Below, piece by piece: positions 1 through 7,735 of a DNA stretch of 31,055 nucleotides (position 1 is the stretch's first letter; each line of letters begins with the position of its first letter). Source of the stretch: an uncultured Clostridia bacterium. GTDB lineage: Bacteria; Bacillota; Clostridia; Christensenellales; Aristaeellaceae. The position numbers were made by a program, and so were the translations under genes. The notes under the pieces are model-generated. The model had not been told where the DNA came from. It worked only from the letters and a program-made list of their open reading frames with translations, and did no database searches. The DNA is taken from contig CAKUCW010000032.1 in NCBI GenBank assembly GCA_934643825.1, positions 1 through 31,055 of the forward strand. Direction: 5' to 3'.

Positions 1-274
1 GTAAGCAGAAACTCGCCTTCGACAAGTGCCAGCTTCGCAAGAAACAAGGCATTACGAGGATGTGGCTGATTCTTTCACTTATCCACTTTCTGTGCTGTAC
101 AGTTTCCGGGTGTGTCGGCTCGTTCGATGAAGGATACAATTATTTCAGGAATTGTGTTTTACAAGAGATTTTTGCTCAAAATGCCTTCTCAGCGTAAATG
201 GGGGCATTTGTGCACTTTTCAGGATTTGCTCGTTTACTGTAAATAAAACTGATGATACAACCGTTTTCCGGGGG
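1..274. other. Intergenic left edge, no convincing gene
   Basis: I find no credible gene here. The only plus-strand frame of note begins near 152, has no Shine-Dalgarno sequence and runs into the next gene out of frame. On the minus strand, bases 1 to about 70 read open after a stop as a short leucine-rich peptide running off the edge. It could be the tail of a truncated frame or an intergenic repeat read by chance. Short spurious frames of this type are common in gut Bacillota intergenic regions, but that is recollection and not a search result. Confidence 0.4.
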
Positions 275-304
275 TTGCCGAATCCTATATATTGGTGGTA
301 TAAT
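275..304 (+). promoter_or_regulatory. Predicted sigma-A promoter for the membrane protein gene at 330
   Basis: A perfect -10 box TATAAT lies at 299-304 and a partial -35 box TTGCCG at 275-280, separated by 18 bases. The -10 ends 25 bases before the start codon, and a GGAGG ribosome site follows at 321-325. Confidence 0.6.
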
Positions 305-329
305 GAGGGACAAATGAACCGGAGGTTGT

Positions 330-869
330 ATGGATATGATGGATAACTTTAAAGAGGATATTGTCGGGCGTCGCTCGAATGTATTGCCGAATATTCTCTA
401 CGCGCTATGCTGGGTGATGATCGTGGTATTCGGTCTGTATGCGTTGCTGATGATTCAGGTGCTCGCGATGCAGTTTAATGTACCGAATCTGGTGGTGGCT
501 CTGCTTGCCGCTGCTTGTGCTGCATTGCTGTTCTCTACGAAGGATCAGCTTAAACTTGAATATGAGTATACGTTTACGAACGGTTCGCTTGATTTTGCAA
601 AGGTTATGCGCCAGGCGAAGCGCAAGGAACTGGGCAGCATGAATGTCAAGAATGTAACTGCATGCGGACATGTAGCGCACGACAGCTTTCGTCGTTTTCT
701 GGCGATGAAAGATGTTGAAAAGAAGAACTGGTTTCTCAATCGTGATGGCAATCTCTTCTATTTTTACTATGTGAAGGAAAACAAGAAACACATGATCATC
801 ATCGAGCCGAGCGAGGAAATGGTGGAACTGATTCGCCAGTATCTCCCCGCGGGCGTTTATCAGGGCTGA
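330..869 (+). CDS. Small two-helix membrane protein, DUF6106-like
   Basis: A 179-residue protein of unknown function. It has a short charged N-terminus and two adjacent hydrophobic helices at about residues 18-41 and 46-66. A soluble, probably cytoplasmic domain of about 110 residues follows, rich in Lys, Phe and Tyr. The overall plan (two helices, then a compact alpha/beta domain with a FYFYYV strand and a late acidic segment) resembles the DUF6106 family of clostridia, which I recall rather than verify. GGAGG lies four bases before the chosen ATG; in-frame ATGs at 336 and 339 would give a more usual spacing and lose only two or three residues. It has its own promoter and is followed by a terminator, so it looks monocistronic. 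Confidence 0.7.
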   Translation: MDMMDNFKEDIVGRRSNVLPNILYALCWVMIVVFGLYALLMIQVLAMQFNVPNLVVALLAAACAALLFSTKDQLKLEYEYTFTNGSLDFAKVMRQAKRKELGSMNVKNVTACGHVAHDSFRRFLAMKDVEKKNWFLNRDGNLFYFYYVKENKKHMIIIEPSEEMVELIRQYLPAGVYQG

Positions 870-875
870 TTTTTT

Positions 876-910
876 TCTCCGGCGCGGTGGATGTGCCGGA
901 GATTTATTCT
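876..910 (+). terminator. Intrinsic terminator after the DUF6106-like gene
   Basis: An 8-bp stem TCTCCGGC / GCCGGAGA (876-883 with 895-902) closes an 11-base loop and is followed by TTTATT. It starts seven bases after the stop codon and separates this gene from the cysteine desulfurase gene. Confidence 0.6.
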
Positions 911-935
911 GTCTTAATCAAGGAGCAACAGAATC

Positions 936-2087
936 ATGATTTACCTGGACAACAGCGCGACAACCCGTCCGTTTGACAGCGTGATCGACGCAATGGATCA
1001 AACCATGCGCGAGCATTATTTCAATGCGTCGGCGGCGTATAAGCCTGCCGTGGATGCTGACCGTGCGATACGCGCCTGCCGTCAGAGCGTTGCATCTCAG
1101 CTTGGTACGCAGGAAAATGGCATTATTTTTACAGGCGGAGGCACCGAGAGCGATAATTTGGCGATTCTTGGCGTGGCAGCAACGCTTCGTCATCCGGCAA
1201 ATTTTGTCTGCAGCGCCATTGAGCATCCGGCTGTTGCAGAGACAATACGCAGGGTTGAACAGCTTGGGCATACGGTTCGCGTCTTGCCGATTGATGCACG
1301 CGGCGTTGTTGATTTAAAAGCATGTGAAGAGATCATCGACGAGAATACCGCCTTGGTCAGCTGCATGCAGGTCAGCAATGAAACGGGCGCGATTCAGCCG
1401 GTTGCCGAGCTGTCAAAGCTTGCCAGAAGCAAGAATCCGAATGTTCGTGTGCATGTAGACGGCGTGCAGGGGTTCATGCGTGTGCCGATGCACATGGAGC
1501 GCATGGGTGTGGATCTATATGCGCTGAGCGGACACAAGATTCACGGCCCCAAAGGTATCGGTGTGCTGGCGATTCGACAGGGTGTTCGTCTGATGCCTCA
1601 GATCACCGGCGGCGGGCAGGAAAAAGGACTGCGTTCGGGTACCTACAACTCTCCGGCGATCATCGGTCTTCATGAGTCTGTTAAAGTGCTTGCGGCGGAT
1701 CGAGAGATGATTTCGCGCATGCAAAAAATGAAAGCACACCTCTGGGAACTTCTTTCACAGGAAGAGGGCATTCAGCTCAATGGCCCGAAACCGGAGGACT
1801 CGGACAGCGCACCGCATATTCTGAGTCTTTCGTTTGATGGTGTTCGCGGCGAAGTCATGCGCAATGCGCTTGAGGGCGAGGGAATACTTGTTTCAACCGG
1901 CTCTGCGTGTGCTTCACATAAGCAAAAGGTCAGTTCGACACTTCGGGCAATGGGGATGACACAGGAGCAGGCAGACGGAACCATTCGCGTCAGTCTGGGT
2001 GCGATGAACACAATGGCAGAAATGGACGAAGCTGCAAAGCATATGCTTGCACTTTACCGGATGCTTCGGCAGTTTAAAAGGAGATAA
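936..2087 (+). CDS. Cysteine desulfurase (IscS/NifS family)
   Basis: A PLP enzyme of 383 residues that takes sulfur from L-cysteine, leaving alanine and a protein-bound persulfide. The N-terminus reads MIYLDNSATTRP, typical of the family. The PLP-binding lysine is in SGHKIHGPKG (Lys201), and the persulfide cysteine is in the loop STGSACAS (Cys325), which is the IscS/NifS group I arrangement. The His in SAIEHPAV (near residue 98) is also conserved. AAGGAG at about 920 precedes the ATG by a good distance. The stop codon lies within the ribosome site of thiI, so the two are translationally linked. It is probably the sulfur donor to ThiI; a wider role in Fe-S assembly cannot be excluded, so no specific symbol is assigned. 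Confidence 0.93.
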   Translation: MIYLDNSATTRPFDSVIDAMDQTMREHYFNASAAYKPAVDADRAIRACRQSVASQLGTQENGIIFTGGGTESDNLAILGVAATLRHPANFVCSAIEHPAVAETIRRVEQLGHTVRVLPIDARGVVDLKACEEIIDENTALVSCMQVSNETGAIQPVAELSKLARSKNPNVRVHVDGVQGFMRVPMHMERMGVDLYALSGHKIHGPKGIGVLAIRQGVRLMPQITGGGQEKGLRSGTYNSPAIIGLHESVKVLAADREMISRMQKMKAHLWELLSQEEGIQLNGPKPEDSDSAPHILSLSFDGVRGEVMRNALEGEGILVSTGSACASHKQKVSSTLRAMGMTQEQADGTIRVSLGAMNTMAEMDEAAKHMLALYRMLRQFKRR

Positions 2088-2091
2088 AGCA

Positions 2092-3240
2092 GTGAGAGAG
2101 ATTTTGTTGGTTCGCTTTGGCGAGGTCTTTTTGAAGGGACAGAACCGTCCGTTCTTCATGAAAAAACTGATGAACCATATCCGTGATGCAGTGCGTCCTG
2201 TAGAGGGGCGTGTCTGGATGAGTGAAGGGCGCTTTTATGTGTCTGATTTTACGGATATGGATGAGTGCATCCGCCGCGTAACACGCGTATTTGGTGTTCA
2301 TTCTGTCAGCCCGGCGATCGAGATGGAGAAGGACAACTTTGAGGCGATCTGTGAGCAGGCTGCAAAAATGATGGAGCCGCTGAGCGGAACGTTTAAAGTG
2401 CTGGCTCGTCGCTCGGATAAGCGTTATCCGCTGGATTCGCCTGCGATTATGCGAGAAGCGGGCGGTTATATTCTGGAACATGTGCCGGGACTGACGGTTG
2501 ACGTCAACAACCCGGATCATACGATGATGATCGAGATTCGCGACCACGCGTATCTTTCCGTGAAGCGCATTTCGGCGGTTGAAGGTATGCCGATGGGCAC
2601 AAACGGTAAGGCGTGTCTGCTGCTTTCCGGTGGAATCGACAGCCCGGTTGCCGGCTTCATGGTTGCTAAGCGTGGCGTTGAGCTTTGCTGTGTTCACTAT
2701 CATTCTTTCCCGTATACCAGTGAGCGTGCACGTGAAAAAGTGCTGGAGCTGGCGCGTCTGCTGAGCGAATACTGTGGAAAAATCCGCGTGCATGTTGTCC
2801 CGTTCACTGAAATTCAGATGCAGATTCATGCCAAGTGCCCTGAAAACTATACGACGCTGATTATGCGCCGCTATATGATGCGCATCGCGGAGATTCTCGC
2901 CCGTCAGGAAGGCGCACAGGCGTTGATTACCGGTGAATCCATCGGTCAGGTTGCCAGCCAGACAATGGAAGCGCTGGGCTGCACGGATGAAGTGGTCGGC
3001 ATGCCCGTATTCCGTCCGGCGATCGGCATGGATAAGAGTGAAATTATCGAGCGTGCGCAGAAAATCGGCACGTTTGAAACCTCTTCTCTTCCTTATGAAG
3101 ATTGCTGTACGGTCTTTACGCCCAAGCATCCGGCAACGCATCCGCGCCGCGACCTAATTGCGAAAGCAGAGGAAGCATTGGACAGCGATGCGCTGATTGC
3201 TGCCGCGATCGAAGGAACCGAATTGGTTGTTGTGGGCTAA
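2092..3240 (+). CDS. thiI: tRNA 4-thiouridine synthase ThiI (sulfurtransferase)
   Basis: A 382-residue ThiI. It uses ATP to adenylate U8 of tRNA and transfers sulfur to give 4-thiouridine; in some bacteria the family also feeds thiazole synthesis. The N-terminal ferredoxin-like and THUMP region spans about residues 1-165. The PP-loop ATPase motif SGGIDS is at residues 179-184, and the family signature PYEDCCTVFTPKHP is near residue 340. There is no C-terminal rhodanese domain, as is usual in Bacillota, so the partner desulfurase just upstream likely delivers the persulfide directly. I chose GTG at 2092 because AAAGGAG lies eight bases upstream and the protein then begins VREILLVRFGE, as expected. 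Longer frames would run inside the upstream gene. A terminator follows. Confidence 0.93.
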   Translation: MREILLVRFGEVFLKGQNRPFFMKKLMNHIRDAVRPVEGRVWMSEGRFYVSDFTDMDECIRRVTRVFGVHSVSPAIEMEKDNFEAICEQAAKMMEPLSGTFKVLARRSDKRYPLDSPAIMREAGGYILEHVPGLTVDVNNPDHTMMIEIRDHAYLSVKRISAVEGMPMGTNGKACLLLSGGIDSPVAGFMVAKRGVELCCVHYHSFPYTSERAREKVLELARLLSEYCGKIRVHVVPFTEIQMQIHAKCPENYTTLIMRRYMMRIAEILARQEGAQALITGESIGQVASQTMEALGCTDEVVGMPVFRPAIGMDKSEIIERAQKIGTFETSSLPYEDCCTVFTPKHPATHPRRDLIAKAEEALDSDALIAAAIEGTELVVVG

Positions 3241-3265
3241 AACGTGTAAACACGACATATGATGA

Positions 3266-3295
3266 ACGCAGAGGAAGAATCCTCTGCGTTTTTTT
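3266..3295 (+). terminator. Strong intrinsic terminator after thiI
   Basis: A perfect 10-bp stem ACGCAGAGGA / TCCTCTGCGT (3266-3275 with 3280-3289), a four-base loop AGAA and seven Ts. It ends the cysteine desulfurase-thiI unit. It lies within the open frame that extends upstream of spoIIIAA, which argues against the longest possible spoIIIAA start. Confidence 0.92.
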
Positions 3296-3336
3296 GCGTG
3301 ATTTCGGAGGTGTGCAGGCTGGAAAAATGGAGAAGT

Positions 3337-4194
3337 ATGCTTGCAGCAAAGTTGACGCCGAAAGCTGCCGCGGGCTTGCTCAGCCTAAATGAGAAAGAAG
3401 CAGCCGAACTGGAAGAAATACGTTTTCATACCGGACATCCCGTTGAGTTGGTTTTTGATGGCGAAAGCCAAAGAATGGGACAGGTTTTGCTCGAACAAGA
3501 CATGGAAGAGTTGATTACTGCACTTTGCGGTTTTTCACGCTATGCCTATGAGGTGCAGATGGCTCAGGGATATATTCCGTTGGATCACGGACATAGGGTT
3601 GGCGTATGCGGCAGATTGACATGCGACGAAAAGGGCTGTTTTCACATGACAAAAGTCGTTTCTGCCTGTATCAGAATTGCGCGGCATATTCCGGATGCCA
3701 GCCTTTCTATCCGGCGCTTTCTGCCGGACCAAAGAGCGTGCATAAGGCGGGTACTGCTCTTGGGTTCACCGGGATGCGGTAAAACGACGGTTTTGCGCGA
3801 TGCAGCATTACACTTGGCAAAATCCGGGCTGCATACAGCAGTTTGTGATGAACGTGAGGAGTTCTTCGGAGGTCAAGCACCGGAGGTGGCTATGGATGTG
3901 ATGAGCGGTGCAAATAAAGCGGACTCAATCCGTATGCTTTTGCGTACGATGGCGCCGCAGGTTGTGGTGTGCGATGAAATCGGAAACAGAGAAGATGTTG
4001 AGGCGATTTTGGATGCGGCAAGATGCGGTGTCGGCGTTCTGGCAAGCGCACATGCGTCGAATTGGGAGGATGTCAAAAAGCGCCCTGTGATTCAAAAGCT
4101 CTATGAAAGCGGAGCTTTTGATTTCTATCTGATCCTTGGGCACCATGGAAGGCTGGCTTATGCGTATGATGCCCAAGGAATGCCGTTTGACTAG
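3337..4194 (+). CDS. spoIIIAA: Stage III sporulation protein AA (ATPase)
   Basis: A cytoplasmic ATPase of the type II/IV secretion superfamily. It is thought to power or build the SpoIIIA-SpoIIQ channel between mother cell and forespore. The P-loop GSPGCGKT is at residues 143-150, and a Walker B-like stretch VVVCDEIG lies near residue 211. The N-terminal region carries the LEEIRFH element and the GYIPLDHGHRVGVCGR element seen in SpoIIIAA. The start is uncertain: the frame is open from 3259, but that ATG sits before the thiI terminator. ATG 3337 gives 285 residues with GGAGA just upstream. A GTG at 3310 or a CTG at 3319 would use the GGAGG at 3306. First gene of an eight-gene operon; I could not see a clear sigma-E promoter. 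Confidence 0.93.
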   Translation: MLAAKLTPKAAAGLLSLNEKEAAELEEIRFHTGHPVELVFDGESQRMGQVLLEQDMEELITALCGFSRYAYEVQMAQGYIPLDHGHRVGVCGRLTCDEKGCFHMTKVVSACIRIARHIPDASLSIRRFLPDQRACIRRVLLLGSPGCGKTTVLRDAALHLAKSGLHTAVCDEREEFFGGQAPEVAMDVMSGANKADSIRMLLRTMAPQVVVCDEIGNREDVEAILDAARCGVGVLASAHASNWEDVKKRPVIQKLYESGAFDFYLILGHHGRLAYAYDAQGMPFD

Positions 4195-4213
4195 GAACGA
4201 GGAGGCAGACATC

Positions 4214-4735
4214 ATGTGGAATACCGCCGTAACCGCAATGATTTCACTCAGCGCATTCGGCTTTTTTATTGCAGATGGAGAAATGCGCCGCGTCCGATGG
4301 ATACAGGCGATGCGCCGATGCCTTTGGCGTATGAACAACATGATCCGCTATGAACGGTCGACGCTCGTGCAGATGCTTGTACGAATTGAATTGTACGCAA
4401 CTCCGCAGGAAAGAGCGCTGACACAGTTGCTGCATGGATGCGGAAAACGATTGGAAAGCAGCGCTAACCCTCAGCTACTGAAACTCTTTTGTGGAGAAAC
4501 AAATCGGATGGCGGGATATGGCGTTCTAAGCGATGAGGATAGAAGTGCGTTTGAAGGCGTTTTGGCGGAATTGGGGAGAACAGGACTGGACGAGCAGCTT
4601 AAACTGATCGACGAGGCAGATGAACGGCTGCGGCGGCACGAGGAAAGGCTGCGACAAGAAGTTCAAAAGCGTGCGCAGCTGATACGGACATTGGGCATTA
4701 CGGGCGGTGCGGCGGTGTTTCTGATGCTGATTTAA
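4214..4735 (+). CDS. spoIIIAB: Stage III sporulation protein AB
   Basis: A 173-residue protein, close to the usual 171. It has an N-terminal membrane helix (about residues 1-20), an amphipathic helical domain similar to GspF-type secretion platform proteins, and a C-terminal hydrophobic stretch GITGGAAVFLMLI. The charged segment near residues 130-155 is rich in Arg and Glu and is probably a coiled coil. ATG 4214 follows GAGGAGG at a good distance; the longer frame from 4136 would overlap spoIIIAA and is not favoured. The start is 20 bases after the spoIIIAA stop. Confidence 0.9.
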   Translation: MWNTAVTAMISLSAFGFFIADGEMRRVRWIQAMRRCLWRMNNMIRYERSTLVQMLVRIELYATPQERALTQLLHGCGKRLESSANPQLLKLFCGETNRMAGYGVLSDEDRSAFEGVLAELGRTGLDEQLKLIDEADERLRRHEERLRQEVQKRAQLIRTLGITGGAAVFLMLI

Positions 4736-4748
4736 GGGGGGATTGACA

Positions 4749-4946
4749 TTGAATATCGACCTGCTGTTTCAGATTGCAGGCGTGGGTATTCTGATCTTCG
4801 CGGTCAATCAGGTGTTGCAAAAGGCAGGCAGGGAGGATATCGCGGTGCTTGCCTCGGTTGCAGGGCTTGTTGTCGTGCTGTTTCTTGTTGTGGATTTGGT
4901 CGCGCAACTTCTCAATAATGTGAAAAGCATATTTGGGTTGTATTGA
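4749..4946 (+). CDS. spoIIIAC: Stage III sporulation protein AC
   Basis: A 65-residue integral membrane protein with two hydrophobic helices (about 5-22 and 31-53) around a short charged loop KAGREDIAV, which is characteristic of SpoIIIAC. It is thought to form part of the membrane channel with SpoIIIAD. The start is a TTG: 4749 lies 7-8 bases after the AAGGGGGG ribosome site, whereas the in-frame TTG at 4743 is too close to it. The length matches the family. Confidence 0.9.
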   Translation: MNIDLLFQIAGVGILIFAVNQVLQKAGREDIAVLASVAGLVVVLFLVVDLVAQLLNNVKSIFGLY

Positions 4947-4964
4947 CGCAGAAGGAGGCGGATC

Positions 4965-5345
4965 ATGATTCGCTTAATCGGACTTTGCCTGCTTGCATCT
5001 GCCATGACGATGATTTTGAAGCAAATGAACACGGCGGCGGCAGGGCTGCTTTGCACAGCGTTTGGCGTATTGGTTCTTGGAATGATGCTGCCGAATATTG
5101 AAGATTATGTACGTCAAATACGCGTATTTCTGGAATCTATTGCACTTGAAGCGCAATATGGTGAAATCATGCTCCGTGCGGTTGGCATTGTCCTGCTGAC
5201 GCAGTTTGCAGCGCAGGTTTGCGTAGATATGGATGCGCCGTCCATTGCCAAACGTGCAGAAATGTGCGGACGCCTGACGCTCTTGGGTATGGCAATGCCC
5301 GTATTTTTGACATTGACGCAGATGGCGGTCGAAGCGCTGAAATGA
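4965..5345 (+). CDS. spoIIIAD: Stage III sporulation protein AD
   Basis: A 126-residue membrane protein with several hydrophobic helices (about 3-20, 24-41, 63-85 and 100-120), related to SpoIIIAC and likely part of the same channel. GAAGGAGG precedes ATG 4965 by a good distance. Its stop codon overlaps the spoIIIAE start as ATGA, showing translational coupling. Confidence 0.9.
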   Translation: MIRLIGLCLLASAMTMILKQMNTAAAGLLCTAFGVLVLGMMLPNIEDYVRQIRVFLESIALEAQYGEIMLRAVGIVLLTQFAAQVCVDMDAPSIAKRAEMCGRLTLLGMAMPVFLTLTQMAVEALK

Positions 5346-6502
5346 AACGGGCAGTTGGAGTGCTTATTCTGGGGTGGCTGCTCTTCGCGTGCGCATATGC
5401 CGAAGAAAGCGGTGACCACACACAGACAATTCGGGAAGGTGTTCAGCAGGCGTTGGATCGTCTTGATTTCTCACAGGTGGCAGACATTGTTTTGAATGTT
5501 CCGGGCTGGGAAGAATCTGGGAATATCGAGCAGATTGTGAGAGAGCTTGCAACGGGAAAGACATTTACAGCAGATGATGTGTTGAACGGGGTCCTGGGCT
5601 TGCTGGCTAGGGAACTTCAGACGCTGAGCCGAATGATGCTTTCGATCATGCTGCCGGTCATTCTGGTCAGCCTCCTGACGCATACATTGACATCGCAGCG
5701 GGATTCTCTGACGGCAGTCAGTAAAAGCGCCAGTTATGTTTTAGTCTTGTCGCCGGTTGTCGTCATGACCATCGGGGAACTTGAACACACGAAGAATACG
5801 ATTATTGCCATGACACATCACATGGAGCGGCTGCTGCCTATGCTGCTGACGCTGCTTACAGCGTTGGGTGGGAGCGCGTCATCGGCTTTCCTGCATCCGA
5901 TGGTCGCAGCGGCATCCGGAAGTATGGTTTTTCTTGCAAGAGAGGTGATTTTGCGGTTGGTTATGTGCACTTGTGCGGTTACGGCGGTCAATCATCTGTC
6001 TGACCAAGCACACTTGACGCGCATGGCACAGCTGCTTCGGGGAGCGGTTTGCTGGATGCTGGGCATTAGCTTTACGGTGTTTCTGGGCGCGATGTCTTTG
6101 CAGGGTGTGACAAGCGCATCGATTGACGGCGTTGCAATTCGTGCGGCAAAATACGCGGTGGACAACTTCGTTCCGGTTGTTGGCGGAATGTTCTCTGACA
6201 CGATGGATACCCTTGTGGGATGCACGCTCATCGTCAAAAATGCGCTGGGTGTTGCGGCAGTGATTGTTCTTGTGTCAGCGCTGGCTGCTCCGCTGATTAG
6301 AACGCTTGCCGTTGTGTTTATTCTGCGCCTCAGTGCTGCGCTGTTGGAGCCGATTGCAGATAGCGATATTGTCTGCGCAATCGGAGATTTTTCCAGAACA
6401 ATTGTTTTGTTTTTCATCACCATGCTGTGCGTCGGGACGATGTACTTTTTACTGATTGTACAAGTGATGCTGGTTGGAAATCTGACTGTGCTGCTCAGGT
6501 GA
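5342..6502 (+). CDS. spoIIIAE: Stage III sporulation protein AE
   Basis: A polytopic membrane protein of 386 residues, close to the usual ~400. An N-terminal signal-like segment (VGVLILGWLLFACAYA, cleavage likely near residue 20) is followed by a short soluble part and then by at least six hydrophobic helices between about residues 95 and 385. It is the large membrane component of the SpoIIIA channel. ATG 5342 is chosen because it overlaps the spoIIIAD stop as ATGA; the frame stays open further upstream only as a shadow of spoIIIAD. Confidence 0.92.
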   Translation: MKRAVGVLILGWLLFACAYAEESGDHTQTIREGVQQALDRLDFSQVADIVLNVPGWEESGNIEQIVRELATGKTFTADDVLNGVLGLLARELQTLSRMMLSIMLPVILVSLLTHTLTSQRDSLTAVSKSASYVLVLSPVVVMTIGELEHTKNTIIAMTHHMERLLPMLLTLLTALGGSASSAFLHPMVAAASGSMVFLAREVILRLVMCTCAVTAVNHLSDQAHLTRMAQLLRGAVCWMLGISFTVFLGAMSLQGVTSASIDGVAIRAAKYAVDNFVPVVGGMFSDTMDTLVGCTLIVKNALGVAAVIVLVSALAAPLIRTLAVVFILRLSAALLEPIADSDIVCAIGDFSRTIVLFFITMLCVGTMYFLLIVQVMLVGNLTVLLR

Positions 6503-6514
6503 GGAGGAATGCGT

Positions 6515-6724
6515 ATGATGACTCTGGTGGCGCGGCTTTGCGGACTCTGTGCAATCAGTGCGTTGATTCAAATGGCGCTGGATGAAGCGGATGCATGCGC
6601 AAGCCTTCGGATGATCAGCGGATTGCTTATGCTGCATGTAACGCTCAGCGGCGCAGGCGAAATTCTAAGCGGACTGGCTTCCGCCGACAGCTTGCAGACG
6701 GCGCTTGCGTGTTTGATGAGGTAA
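6515..6724 (+). CDS. spoIIIAF: Very short SpoIIIAF-like membrane protein
   Basis: Sixty-nine residues in exactly the position of spoIIIAF, between spoIIIAE and spoIIIAG. It keeps only what corresponds to the N-terminal membrane part of SpoIIIAF: two hydrophobic stretches (about residues 2-18 and 30-50) separated by a short acidic loop. The soluble C-terminal ring-building domain of the usual ~200-residue protein is missing, and the next gene follows at once, so this is not a frameshifted remnant that I can extend. GAGGAGG at 6501-6507 fits ATG 6515 or 6518; ATG 6509 is too close. The assignment rests on order and topology rather than on residues I can match. Confidence 0.6.
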   Translation: MMTLVARLCGLCAISALIQMALDEADACASLRMISGLLMLHVTLSGAGEILSGLASADSLQTALACLMR

Positions 6725-6742
6725 ACGGGGGAGGAAAGCGGT

Positions 6743-7126
6743 GTGATGGACGGGCTCAGGCGAATAAAAGCGGTCTTTACGCCGCAGGTCATGGTTCTGT
6801 TGGGGCTCGCACTTGCACTGCTCGGATTCAGCTATTTTACGATGCAGGATGACAGTCACTCCCTGGAAGTCAGGGCGTCGAGGGTCTTGTCGCAAATGGA
6901 AGGCGCGGGAAAGGTTGAGGTTGCCATTATGACCAGAAAGGGTGAATCCTCAGGCAAGGGTCTGATTTCGAGGGAAAATCGAGAGGAAACGGAAATTCCA
7001 TGCGGGGTCATTGCTGTTGCACAGGGTGCGGACGATCCGATTGTCCGCATGCAGCTTGAACAAGCGCTCTGCTCTTTGCTGGGGCTTCCGATTTCAGCGG
7101 TGAGCGTTGTGGCGGGAGGAAATTGA
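6743..7126 (+). CDS. spoIIIAG: Stage III sporulation protein AG, short form
   Basis: A 127-residue protein against about 200-230 in Bacillus. It has one N-terminal membrane helix (about residues 13-33). The C-terminal domain carries SpoIIIAG hallmarks: MEGAGKVEVAIM, then GVIAVAQGADDP and a final LLGLPISAVSVV. In the known system this domain oligomerises into a large ring in the intermembrane space. The long loop region of the Bacillus protein is nearly absent. GTG 6743 has GGGAGGA about seven bases upstream; ATG 6746 is equally possible. The stop codon abuts the spoIIIAH start. Confidence 0.87.
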   Translation: MMDGLRRIKAVFTPQVMVLLGLALALLGFSYFTMQDDSHSLEVRASRVLSQMEGAGKVEVAIMTRKGESSGKGLISRENREETEIPCGVIAVAQGADDPIVRMQLEQALCSLLGLPISAVSVVAGGN

Positions 7127-7666
7127 ATGGCAAAAAAAGGTTTGAAAGAGCTTGCACACAGGCATCCGGTCGGCGTGTTGCGTGCAATTTGCAGTTTAAT
7201 GCTGCTTACGCTGCTTGGCACATGCGGCTACATCGGTGCATCGCGTCCGGCAAAAATGAAAACGGTCAGCCTGCCGATTACCAGAGAAACGGGATCGGGA
7301 TATGCAGCGGGCGGCGCTTCGATTTCGGAAATCAAAAGAAAACTTGAAAAGCAACGGGCGCTGGAATTGGAATTGCTCGATCAGGTGATTGCCGATTCCG
7401 ATTCGGCACAGGAAGCAAAAGAAAGCGCACTGTGTCAAAAAGTTCAAATTGCAGCTCGTATGGAGCAGGAGGCGCAAATTCAAGCGGTTTTGGAAGCAAT
7501 GGATGTTGAAGAAGCGCTTACCGTCGGCAGCGTTCAGGGCATTACGCTCCTTCTTCCGACAGAAACTGCTCAGGATGAAACGCTCAGAAATCGGCTGATT
7601 CATGCCGCGGCAAGCCAAACGGGCATAGAAGAAAAGGATATTCAGATCATTCTGATAAAAAAATGA
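7127..7666 (+). CDS. spoIIIAH: Stage III sporulation protein AH
   Basis: A 179-residue bitopic protein with a basic N-terminus, one membrane helix (about residues 18-38), a Lys/Glu-rich helical linker (about 66-125) and a C-terminal YscJ/FliF-like ring-building domain ending in DIQIILIKK. In the mother-cell membrane SpoIIIAH binds forespore SpoIIQ to form the channel; SpoIIQ is not in this window. It is shorter than the ~218-residue Bacillus protein. The ATG is directly adjacent to the spoIIIAG TGA. Last gene of the operon, followed by a new promoter. Confidence 0.88.
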   Translation: MAKKGLKELAHRHPVGVLRAICSLMLLTLLGTCGYIGASRPAKMKTVSLPITRETGSGYAAGGASISEIKRKLEKQRALELELLDQVIADSDSAQEAKESALCQKVQIAARMEQEAQIQAVLEAMDVEEALTVGSVQGITLLLPTETAQDETLRNRLIHAAASQTGIEEKDIQIILIKK

Positions 7667-7676
7667 TCGTTTGCAA

Positions 7677-7705
7677 TTGTACATGAGCGTAAAATCTGCT
7701 ATACT
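7677..7705 (+). promoter_or_regulatory. Predicted promoter of the asp23-nusB-ispA gene cluster
   Basis: A -10 box TATACT (7700-7705) lies 17 bases after a weak -35 TTGTAC (7677-7682). It is in the only gap between spoIIIAH and asp23, and GGGAGG follows before the asp23 ATG. This would separate vegetative expression of the downstream genes from the sporulation operon. Confidence 0.55.
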
Positions 7706-7735
7706 AATGAATATCCATAGGGAGGTGTTTTTGAA

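Noticed and set aside
152..346. A 64-residue plus frame at the left edge
   Set aside because: No ribosome site; it runs through the promoter and start of the next gene.
2074..3141. A 355-residue minus-strand frame opposite thiI
   Set aside because: It is rich in His and Arg, a mirror of the codon bias of thiI, and has no ribosome site or known motif.
3259..3336. Upstream start for spoIIIAA at ATG 3259
   Set aside because: The first codons would be the thiI terminator hairpin, and no ribosome site precedes that ATG.
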